Assembly (NCBI GenBank): GCA_023433345.1
Contig: JAEZDA010000058.1
Span: 1-25,921 of the forward strand
Source: Bacteroidota bacterium
GTDB taxonomy: Bacteria; Bacteroidota; Bacteroidia; Chitinophagales; Chitinophagaceae
Reading direction: 5' to 3'
Length of the DNA stretch: 25,921 nucleotides
This document shows positions 1 to 6,228 of the stretch, piece by piece. Made by a program: the position numbers and the translations under genes. The notes under the pieces are model-generated. The model was not told where the DNA came from and ran no database searches. It saw only the letters and a program-made list of their open reading frames with translations. Every line of letters starts with the position of its first letter. Within the stretch, counting starts at the first letter, position 1.

Positions 1-1
1 C

Positions 2-367
2 CTCAACATGGCCCAAGTGGATGATATTATTTCCTTATGCCGGGAAATTTCTCTGGACGGATTGATCATTTCGAATACAACAATAGAAAGAAAAAACCTT
101 AAAACATCTGAAGAAACGCTCAGGCAAATAGGTGCCGGAGGATTGAGCGGTAAACCTCTTCAAAATATTTCCAACAAGCTTCTTAAATATGTTCATGATA
201 AATCAGAAGGAAAAATTAACCTGATAGGAAGCGGCGGAATTTTTAACGGTGAGGACCTGAAGCAAAGATTGTCTTCGGGAGCAGGATTGGTGCAGGTTTG
301 GACGGGTTTTATTTACGAAGGTCCGGGAATCGTAAAAAATCTGCTTAAGGATAAGAGAAGAAAATAG
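2..367 (+). CDS. pyrD: Dihydroorotate dehydrogenase (quinone, class 2), C-terminal fragment
   Basis: This is the 3' end of a gene that begins before the window; the reading frame is open to the left edge and the first visible codons read LNMAQVDD. The enzyme oxidises dihydroorotate to orotate in pyrimidine synthesis, and class 2 members pass electrons to membrane quinone. What is visible is the second half of the FMN-binding TIM barrel. It shows IISNTT, GGLSGKPLQ (substrate and FMN region), IGSGGIF (FMN phosphate-binding loop) and the near-terminal VWTGFIYEGP that is typical of class 2 PyrD. The fragment ends normally with a Lys/Arg-rich tail. It converges on rsmE with only 22 bp between the two stop codons. 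That gap contains an 8-bp palindrome, TTCCGGAA, but no obvious terminator. The class assignment is firm from the motifs; the N-terminal membrane-association segment cannot be seen. Confidence 0.93.
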   Translation, partial: LNMAQVDDIISLCREISLDGLIISNTTIERKNLKTSEETLRQIGAGGLSGKPLQNISNKLLKYVHDKSEGKINLIGSGGIFNGEDLKQRLSSGAGLVQVWTGFIYEGPGIVKNLLKDKRRK

Positions 368-389
368 TTCCGGAATTTATCATCACAAT

Positions 390-1094
390 TTATATTCCTC
401 TGCACAAAAGTGCGGCAGCAACTAAGCCGGCTGTTTCCGTGCGCAAACGATAAGCGCCTAAAGACACAGGCCCGTAATTACTTTGCAATGCAAATGCTAT
501 CTCCTGTTCGGTGAAATCTCCTTCGGGCCCGATCAATATCAAAGCATCACCTGCCTGAATTTCTGCAAGAGAATTTCTTTCCTGCTCATTGATGCAATGG
601 GCTATGAATTTTGAACCGGTGAATTTTTCCTCCAGGTATTTTTCAAATTTAACCGGATCTGAAAGTTCGGGTAGCCATAACCGTTGGCTTTGAAGCATTG
701 CGCTTTGTATTATGGTTTGCATCCGGTCTGCCCGAAACTTCTGAGTTTCGGTGCGCGTGCATAGAAGCGGAACAACCTTTGAAACACCGATCTCGGTGGC
801 TTTCTCGAGAAACCATTCGAAACGCGAAACATTTTTAAGCAGAGAAATAGCGATTGTGATATTTGTTGCTGGACGCGGTTCGGAATAAAACTCCAGTATA
901 CTAACTGTGCAATGTTTCTTATGTGCTTCAAGAATTTCTGCCCTTGCTTTCATTCCCTTTCCATTCAGCAGCCAGATTTTTTCTCCATCCTTCATCCTCA
1001 ATACCTGTACTATGTATCTCGAATTCTCTTCCCCGAGAACCAGCGATTCTTCACCTTGCGGTAAGTCCTTTACAAAAAAGTGCGGCAATGACAT
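390..1094 (-). CDS. rsmE: 16S rRNA (uracil1498-N3)-methyltransferase RsmE
   Basis: RsmE is a SPOUT-fold SAM methyltransferase that methylates U1498 of 16S rRNA in the assembled 30S subunit. An N-terminal PUA-like domain (about residues 1-70, beginning MSLPHFFV with the HVLRM-like VQVLRMKDG) is followed by the SPOUT domain. That domain contains the EKATEIGVSKVVPLL segment, the SAM-loop LIGPEGDFTEQE and the C-terminal knot LGAYRLRTETAG. I chose the ATG at 1094 (234 aa). An in-frame ATG at 1127 would add 11 hydrophobic residues (MIVILLFYFSN) that do not belong to the family, and it lies inside the stem of the terminator hairpin at 1101-1133. The length fits the family. The gene follows dnaB on the same strand but is separated from it by that terminator, so it probably has a weak promoter of its own or depends on readthrough. 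Confidence 0.93.
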   Translation of the reverse strand: MSLPHFFVKDLPQGEESLVLGEENSRYIVQVLRMKDGEKIWLLNGKGMKARAEILEAHKKHCTVSILEFYSEPRPATNITIAISLLKNVSRFEWFLEKATEIGVSKVVPLLCTRTETQKFRADRMQTIIQSAMLQSQRLWLPELSDPVKFEKYLEEKFTGSKFIAHCINEQERNSLAEIQAGDALILIGPEGDFTEQEIAFALQSNYGPVSLGAYRLRTETAGLVAAALLCRGI

Positions 1095-1100
1095 ATTGCT

Positions 1101-1133
1101 AAAATAAAAAAGGAGAATGACAATCATTCTCCT
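1101..1133 (-). terminator. Intrinsic terminator of dnaB
   Basis: A perfect 10-bp inverted repeat, AGGAGAATGA / TCATTCTCCT, has a 3-nt loop (arms 1111-1120 and 1124-1133). On the minus strand it is followed by TTTTTATTTT, which is the layout of a Rho-independent terminator. It sits 22 bp after the dnaB stop and ends 6 bp before the rsmE start. Confidence 0.8.
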
Positions 1134-1155
1134 ATCAATTTTTTATGAAAGAAAA

Positions 1156-2712
1156 TTAAAACGGATTATCATCATCATAAAATTCATCGTTCATCCGGCT
1201 TGGCTTCTGCACAAAAATACGCGCATCATCTGAACCTCCGGCTCCGCCCGGTACTGGCTTCCAGCTTCCACCTGCTGCAGGCGGAGGGCCAAACCCTTCC
1301 TCATCTTCTACAAATTTTTGAATATGTAGAAGTGCTTTCAGCTTCACTGTTTCAAGGCTACCGTTACGATGCTTTGCGATCTTAACGTAGGTATCCCCTT
1401 TTGTACTCTCACCGTTCTCATTAGAGTTAATATCATAATAATCGGGGCGGTACAGGAACATAACCATATCAGCATCCTGCTCTATCGCGCCTGATTCACG
1501 AAGATCACTTAGTTGAGGTATCTTCATTCCTTCTTTTCTCTTTTCCACCTCACGGCTCAACTGCGACAGTGCAATTATGGGCACGCCTAATTCCTTTGCA
1601 AGACCTTTGAGATCGCGGGAAATTTTACTTATCTCCTGCTCCCTGTTACTGTTGCGATCTGCACTTCCGCTCATCAGCTGGAGATAATCGATCAATATCA
1701 AACCTACATTGTACCTAGTTTTCATTCTGCGGCACTTCGCACGCAATTCGAAAATATTCAGACCTGCTGAGTCATCGATATAAATTGGAGCTGAATTCAA
1801 CCTGTCCACCCCCTTCTTATACAATTGTTGCATTTCATACTCTTCAAGTTTACCGCGCGAGATCTTTTCGAGATGGATCTCACTTTCAGCACTTAGAATA
1901 CGTTGCACGAGTTGCCCGCTGCTCATTTCAAGACTGAAGAAACCTACTCCCGTTGGTTTGGTGGGATGCAGGGCCGCACTGCGCGCGAGGTTGAGTGCGA
2001 AAGCCGTTTTACCTACTGATGGCCTTGCCGCAAGTATGATAAGGTCAGTTGATTGCCATCCATACGTGACCCTGTCCAGCTTAGGAAAGCCCGTGGGAAC
2101 ACCGGTGATGTCTTCATTGCGATTGCGCATTTCCTGAATGCGACCAACCGTTTTCACCATTACATTATCTATCGCATCAAAATCTTTACGAAAATTGTTA
2201 TTGGTGATCTCGAACAGTTTTGCTTCGGCAGCATCCAGCATGTCGAAGATATCAGTTGTATCCTCGTATGCATCCCTGATAATTTCTCCGCTGATACGGA
2301 TCAATTCGCGCTGAAGAAATTTTTGAAGAACAATTCTCGAGTGCGCCTCAACGTGAGCAGAGGAAACGACACCGTTAGTAAGACGCGAAACAAAATAGGC
2401 GCCGCCCACTTGTTCAAGATCTCCACGCAATTTAAGTTCCTCAACAACCGTGAGAAGATCAATTGGCAGGCTCTTGTTTGCAAGGCTTACCATTGCCTGG
2501 AAGATCCGCTGGTGACTGTCAAGATAAAAACATTCCGCTTTAAGAGTGTCTACCGCAGTTTCGAAAGCACCCTTTTCAAGCATAATCGCACCAAGCACAG
2601 CCTCTTCCAGGTCCTTTGCCTGAGGCTGAACTTTTCCAAATATCATATTACCCACTTCCAGCGGGGGTTTCACTCTCAGTGTTTTAGAACGATTTAAATC
2701 TGATAAAGCCAT
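1156..2712 (-). CDS. dnaB: Replicative DNA helicase DnaB
   Basis: This is the hexameric 5'-3' helicase that unwinds DNA at the replication fork; it is loaded at the origin and interacts with primase. The N-terminal DnaB domain covers about residues 30-135 (LEEAVLGAIML, HQRIFQAM, GGAYFVSRL). The RecA-like C-terminal domain covers about 200-460. It has Walker A ARPSVGKT (229-236), SLEMS, Walker B LILIDYLQLM (338-347), QLSREVEKR, LRESGAIEQDADMVMFLYR and the KHRNGS arginine-finger region. There is no intein at the usual Walker A or LSQLSR sites. A Gly/Pro-rich linker and an acidic tip, EFYDDDNPF, extend beyond the helicase core; the tip resembles the C-terminal tail of SSB. The start at 2712 gives 518 aa. 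The gene is transcribed divergently from pheT across a 378-bp spacer that carries DnaA-box-like sites. Confidence 0.97.
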   Translation of the reverse strand: MALSDLNRSKTLRVKPPLEVGNMIFGKVQPQAKDLEEAVLGAIMLEKGAFETAVDTLKAECFYLDSHQRIFQAMVSLANKSLPIDLLTVVEELKLRGDLEQVGGAYFVSRLTNGVVSSAHVEAHSRIVLQKFLQRELIRISGEIIRDAYEDTTDIFDMLDAAEAKLFEITNNNFRKDFDAIDNVMVKTVGRIQEMRNRNEDITGVPTGFPKLDRVTYGWQSTDLIILAARPSVGKTAFALNLARSAALHPTKPTGVGFFSLEMSSGQLVQRILSAESEIHLEKISRGKLEEYEMQQLYKKGVDRLNSAPIYIDDSAGLNIFELRAKCRRMKTRYNVGLILIDYLQLMSGSADRNSNREQEISKISRDLKGLAKELGVPIIALSQLSREVEKRKEGMKIPQLSDLRESGAIEQDADMVMFLYRPDYYDINSNENGESTKGDTYVKIAKHRNGSLETVKLKALLHIQKFVEDEEGFGPPPAAGGSWKPVPGGAGGSDDARIFVQKPSRMNDEFYDDDNPF

Positions 2713-2751
2713 GATTTATAATTAGATAGATAAAGGGTTAGGGCCTTTTCC

Positions 2752-2769
2752 ATACCACAAAGGTGGTAT
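2752..2769. promoter_or_regulatory. Inverted repeat in the dnaB leader
   Basis: ATACCAC-AAAG-GTGGTAT is a perfect 7-bp inverted repeat with a 4-nt centre, 40-57 nt upstream of the dnaB start codon. It could fold as an mRNA stem-loop near the 5' end of the dnaB transcript or serve as an operator for a dimeric regulator. No T-run follows on the minus strand, so it is not a terminator. Confidence 0.5.
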
Positions 2770-2781
2770 TTAATCAGGCGG

Positions 2782-2789
2782 CTAAGGTA
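2782..2789 (-). promoter_or_regulatory. Possible dnaB -7 box
   Basis: Read on the minus strand this is TACCTTAG, one mismatch from the Bacteroidota -7 consensus TAnnTTTG. It lies about 70 nt upstream of the dnaB start. No TTTG is found at the expected -33 distance, so support is weak. Confidence 0.3.
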
Positions 2790-2845
2790 GAACCAAAAAA
2801 ATCAATACGAAAAGCCGGGAGCTGTTATTAACTTTTCATATCTCT

Positions 2846-2909
2846 TTATCCACCCACAATACACGTACAAATTTACCTTATCCACGGGTTTTAAACAGTG
2901 TTATCCACC
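2846..2909 (+). promoter_or_regulatory. Cluster of three DnaA-box-like sites
   Basis: Three 9-mers match the first eight bases of the DnaA box TTATCCACA: TTATCCACC (2846-2854), TTATCCACG (2878-2886) and TTATCCACC (2901-2909). All are on the plus strand, with 32- and 23-bp spacings between starts. A weaker site, TTCTTCACA, lies at 2942-2950. All three lack the final A of the consensus. Clustering beside dnaB makes chance occurrence unlikely, but DnaA binding is inferred. Confidence 0.55.
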
Positions 2910-3064
2910 GATGTGCGCAAATCAGCCGTATCTAAAAGCAGTTCTTCACATTTTACTTCGGAACAGCGAATTAATTTCTTCACCTTTTCTTAATTTATAC
3001 ACCTTGTAAATTCGGATTCAAAATCATAGATTCCCCCTTACCTCTTCCGCCAACCTCAAAAAAC

Positions 3065-3072
3065 TATCTTTG
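3065..3072 (+). promoter_or_regulatory. Promoter -7 box of the pheT operon
   Basis: TATCTTTG is a perfect match to the Bacteroidota -7 consensus TAnnTTTG. It ends 18 nt before the pheT ATG, giving a very short A-rich leader without a Shine-Dalgarno sequence. No clear -33 TTTG was found at the usual spacing. Confidence 0.6.
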
Positions 3073-3090
3073 CTGCACTAAAAAAAGTAA

Positions 3091-5505
3091 ATGACCATTT
3101 CTTATAACTGGCTGAGTAACTACCTTCCAGAACCCGTAGACGCCGGGAAATGCGCTGAAATACTCACCTCTATCGGCCTTGAAGTAGAGAGCATTATACA
3201 TACCGGAGTTTCTGATGACAAGCTAAGCGGATTAGTTGTTGGCGAGGTGCTTTCGTGCACCAAACATCCTAATGCCGATTCCCTGAAATTAACGATGGTA
3301 AATACCGGGGGAGCCGAGCCATTGCCAATCGTTTGCGGTGCGCCAAATGTAGCGACCGGGCAAAAAGTGGTGGTGGCAACTGTTGGAACAGAATTGCATC
3401 CTTTAAGCGGAGACTCATTCAAAATTAAAAAAGCAAAGATCCGGGGCGAAGAAAGCATAGGAATGCTTTGTGCTGCAGACGAGATCGGGGTCGGGGCAGA
3501 TCATAATGGAATTATCATTCTCCCCGCCGATGCAGTTGTTGGCGATAATGTGATAAAATACCTGGCTCAGGATGCGGATACAATTTTCGAAATTGGATTA
3601 ACACCCAACCGAACAGATGCAATGAGCCACTTCGGTGTGGCGCGCGATATATGTGCATGGATATCACATCATGAAAAGCGGGACTTCAAACCCGTTTTCG
3701 AGAAGAATTTTCCCCTGCCGGATGGTCGTTCACCCGTAACCGTTAGTATTGAGAATGAAACTGCGTGTATGCGTTACAGTGGTATTTATATAGAAAATAT
3801 CACGGTTGAAGAAAGCGCGCCATGGCTTAAACAGCGACTTCTTTCAATTGATCAGAAACCGATCAACAATATAGTTGACATCACAAATTTTATTCTCCAT
3901 GAAACCGGCCAACCCCTTCATGCATTTGATGCAGATAAGATCAGCGGCAAAAAAATAACGGTGAAAACACTGCCTGAAGGAACAATGTTCACTTCGCTGG
4001 ACGGGAAGGAAAGAAAACTTTCTGCGAACGACCTGATGATATGTGATGCGGAAAAGCCACTTTGTATTGCAGGAGTGTATGGCGGGCTTAACAGCGGAGT
4101 GACGGAGGAAACAAAGAACATATTTCTCGAGAGTGCTTGTTTTTCGCCAGTATATATCAGGAAGACATCTCTCCTTCATAACCTGCGCACAGACGCAGCG
4201 ACCCGTTTTGAAAAAGGAACAGATATTTCGCGCACAACCGAGGTATTGTTACACGCAGCCGGCCTGGTATTGAATAATGCCGGGGGCAAAATTGTGGGAG
4301 AGCCGGAAGATATCTACCCCCAACCAAAGGATAAAAAGTTGATACAACTCAACTGGAATTATTTGCGGAAGTTAAGTGGGAAGGAATACCCGCAAATTGA
4401 AGCAAAAAATATACTGCTGAATCTTGGTTATGAAATAGCAGAAGAAAACCAAAATGCCATTACCTGGAATGTTCCGCATCACAAGCCTGCTATTCATGTT
4501 GCGGCCGACCTCGTACAGGAAATAATGCGAATAGATGGCCTGAACAATATCAAGATCCCCTCCGGAATTTTCATTTCACCCTCCATAGAGAAGAATAAAT
4601 TATCGCATAAGTTAAAAAGCAAAGCGGCAAGTGCACTGTCATATTCAGGATTCAGCGAGATATTCACAAACAGTCTTACCAATAGCCGGTGGTATGAGGA
4701 AGGAGAAATTAAAGGGTCGGTACAAATGATCAACAGCCTGAGTGCAGAGCTGGATACGCTTCGCCCCTCTATGTTGCAAAGCGGGCTGAATGTGATGGCG
4801 CACAATATCAACAGGAAAAATAATGATCTCGCATTTTACGAATTCGGAAAAACCTACGGCAGGTCGTCAAATGACTTCTCAGAAAAACTGCACCTATGCC
4901 TATACGTTAGTGGAAACACTAAGGTTGCAGACTGGAAGAACAAGGCTGTTCCGGCTGACCTGTTTTTCATAAAAGGCGTGGTTACCTCACTGCTCAAACA
5001 GTTAGGCTTAAATCCGTCTTTCCGTAGCGCGGAGCATCAAGAACTTTCTCCCTGCCTTGAAATTTATGCGGGCAAAGATCTTATCGGATATTTGGGAGAA
5101 GTAAAAACGAGCTCCAGGAAAAAACATGATATTAAAACCGCTGTGTTTCATGCAGACCTGGACTGGCAAAAAACAGAGTCAGGTGCAAACACTGATGTAA
5201 GGTATAAGGAGATCCCGCGTTTCCCTGCCGCTCACCGGGACCTATCACTTATAGTAGACCGGTCTGTCACCTTCAATGACATTGAAACGGCCACCCGCAA
5301 GGCCGCCCTGGATAAGCTCTCCGGCATGAGCCTGTTCGACGTTTTTGAAAATGAAAAATTGGGTGCAGGGAAGAAATCAATGGCAATATCATATACCTTC
5401 ATAAACGAATCGCAAACACTAACCGATCAGGAGATGGACAGAATGGTTCAAGCCCTTATCGGCACTTATGAAAAAGAACTAAAAGCAGAAATTCGAAAAC
5501 AATAA
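3091..5505 (+). CDS. pheT: Phenylalanyl-tRNA synthetase beta subunit
   Basis: PheT is the beta chain of the (alpha-beta)2 enzyme that charges tRNA-Phe; the alpha chain carries the catalytic site, while beta edits Tyr-tRNA-Phe and binds tRNA. The protein is 804 aa, the normal length. It starts MTISYNWLSNYLPEP, as in the family. A tRNA-binding OB domain covers about 42-153 (VVGEVLSCTKHPNADSLKL, IVCGAPNVATGQ). Next are GLTPNRTDAMSHFGVARDI (170-188), the B3/4 editing domain (about 210-385, with NIVDITNFILHETGQPLHAFD and IAGVYGG), the B5 domain (about 405-470) and the catalytic-like core. The FDX-ACB anticodon-binding domain (about 708-802, YKEIPRFPAAHRDLSLIVD) closes the protein. The stop codon overlaps the next start as TAATG, so the downstream coiled-coil gene and zapA are probably co-translated with it. 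Confidence 0.98.
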   Translation: MTISYNWLSNYLPEPVDAGKCAEILTSIGLEVESIIHTGVSDDKLSGLVVGEVLSCTKHPNADSLKLTMVNTGGAEPLPIVCGAPNVATGQKVVVATVGTELHPLSGDSFKIKKAKIRGEESIGMLCAADEIGVGADHNGIIILPADAVVGDNVIKYLAQDADTIFEIGLTPNRTDAMSHFGVARDICAWISHHEKRDFKPVFEKNFPLPDGRSPVTVSIENETACMRYSGIYIENITVEESAPWLKQRLLSIDQKPINNIVDITNFILHETGQPLHAFDADKISGKKITVKTLPEGTMFTSLDGKERKLSANDLMICDAEKPLCIAGVYGGLNSGVTEETKNIFLESACFSPVYIRKTSLLHNLRTDAATRFEKGTDISRTTEVLLHAAGLVLNNAGGKIVGEPEDIYPQPKDKKLIQLNWNYLRKLSGKEYPQIEAKNILLNLGYEIAEENQNAITWNVPHHKPAIHVAADLVQEIMRIDGLNNIKIPSGIFISPSIEKNKLSHKLKSKAASALSYSGFSEIFTNSLTNSRWYEEGEIKGSVQMINSLSAELDTLRPSMLQSGLNVMAHNINRKNNDLAFYEFGKTYGRSSNDFSEKLHLCLYVSGNTKVADWKNKAVPADLFFIKGVVTSLLKQLGLNPSFRSAEHQELSPCLEIYAGKDLIGYLGEVKTSSRKKHDIKTAVFHADLDWQKTESGANTDVRYKEIPRFPAAHRDLSLIVDRSVTFNDIETATRKAALDKLSGMSLFDVFENEKLGAGKKSMAISYTFINESQTLTDQEMDRMVQALIGTYEKELKAEIRKQ

Positions 5506-5792
5506 TGTCTGAAGTTTTTTCACAGATCACCCGAATTACAAAAAAAGTGCAGGAACACCTGCAACAAATGACCGTATTGCAGAAGGAATTCGATCATCAG
5601 AAAAGTGTAATGAGGGAGATGAAGGAAAAACAATTAAAACTGGAGGAACAGGTGCGTTTGCTGCATGAAAAGAACCAGGTATTAAAAGCTGCTGCGGGAA
5701 ACCTTGCTGACCCCGAAAAGAAAGGGCTGGAAACGCTTATTAATAAATATATGCGCGATATAGACAAATGTATCGCCATGCTCAGTGAATAA
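5505..5792 (+). CDS. Small coiled-coil protein of unknown function, between pheT and zapA
   Basis: I do not recognise a named family. The 95-aa protein is almost entirely helical. Residues 1-65 show heptad-like spacing of hydrophobics among many Lys, Glu and Gln, consistent with a coiled coil. After a short break (LADPEKKG) a second helix ends in NKYMRDIDKCIAMLSE. There is no signal peptide or membrane segment, so it should be cytoplasmic. Its start overlaps the pheT stop (TAATG), and zapA begins 2 nt after its stop, so the three genes form one translational unit. Its position beside zapA, with a size and coiled-coil character like ZapB, suggests a ZapA partner in Z-ring assembly; that role is inference from context only. 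The gene is real on grounds of tight packing and composition. Confidence 0.85.
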   Translation: MSEVFSQITRITKKVQEHLQQMTVLQKEFDHQKSVMREMKEKQLKLEEQVRLLHEKNQVLKAAAGNLADPEKKGLETLINKYMRDIDKCIAMLSE

Positions 5793-5794
5793 AT

Positions 5795-6073
5795 ATGGCT
5801 GAACTTATTCCTTTAAATATTCTGATAGCCGACCGTAGTTACCGGATCAAAGCGAGGCCCGAAGATGAAGAGGCCATCAGGAAGACCCTCAAGGTTATTA
5901 ACGACAAGATAATTGAGTTTAAAACCCAGTTTGCAGGAAAGGATATGCAGGATTACATTTCGATGGTGGTGATATGGTATGCCACCCAAACCGGCAGCCA
6001 ACAGGCCGTAGACGACCAAAAACTCACAGAGGCACTCAACAGGCTTGAAGCTGTTCTTACACAGGGTGATTGA
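5795..6073 (+). CDS. zapA: Cell division protein ZapA
   Basis: ZapA is a small cytoplasmic protein that binds and bundles FtsZ filaments and stabilises the Z-ring. The 92-aa product has the family layout. An N-terminal globular beta-rich head runs over about residues 1-40 (IPLNILIADRSYRIKARPEDEEAIR, with the typical start of the first helix). A long C-terminal helix (about 40-90, INDKIIEFKTQFAGKDMQDYISMVVIWYA then LNRLEAVL) mediates dimer and tetramer formation. The gene is separated by 2 nt from the upstream coiled-coil gene and is the last member of the pheT unit. A 155-bp spacer then precedes rny. The assignment rests on the head motif, the helix pattern and the gene order. Confidence 0.9.
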   Translation: MAELIPLNILIADRSYRIKARPEDEEAIRKTLKVINDKIIEFKTQFAGKDMQDYISMVVIWYATQTGSQQAVDDQKLTEALNRLEAVLTQGD

Positions 6074-6140
6074 AAAAATTTCTCAAAAACTCCTCTGTAC
6101 GAACTCAGCGCAACCCGAAACTTCTAAAACACCTTTTTCT

Positions 6141-6148
6141 TATCTTCG
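6141..6148 (+). promoter_or_regulatory. Possible rny promoter -7 box
   Basis: TATCTTCG has one mismatch to TAnnTTTG and lies 80 nt upstream of the rny ATG, in the 155-bp zapA-rny spacer. No -33 element was seen at the usual distance. The predicted leader contains a small hairpin, TTGAT-GGGATGT-ATCAA, at about 6181-6197. Confidence 0.35.
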
Positions 6149-6228
6149 CCGGCAAACTGCATCACTTATATCTAAAAAGGTTGATGGGATGTATCAATTT
6201 GTGAATCAGATTAAATTATTAAACTTCA

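Larger units (their letters stand above)
2713..3090. other. Divergent dnaB/pheT intergenic region, candidate DnaA-binding region
   Basis: This 378-bp spacer contains no convincing gene. From left to right it holds an 18-bp inverted repeat (2752-2769) in the presumed dnaB leader, a weak dnaB -7-like box, and a small palindrome GTTATTAAC (2824-2832). Three TTATCCAC sites (2846-2909) follow, then an AT-rich stretch at about 2945-3020 and the pheT -7 box. A DnaA-box cluster flanked by an AT-rich segment and divergent genes, one of them the replicative helicase, is the layout expected of either a chromosomal origin or a DnaA-regulated promoter. The sequence alone does not decide between them. Confidence 0.5.

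Noticed and set aside
1095..1127. Longer rsmE start giving 11 extra hydrophobic residues
   Set aside because: The extension is not family-like and its ATG lies in the stem of the dnaB terminator; MSLPHFF at 1094 matches the family start.
6074..6228. Possible 6S RNA (ssrS) in the spacer after zapA, as in gammaproteobacteria
   Set aside because: No long rod-like pairing with a central bulge could be found; only a 5-bp hairpin near 6181-6197. The spacer is also short for a typical 6S RNA plus the rny leader.
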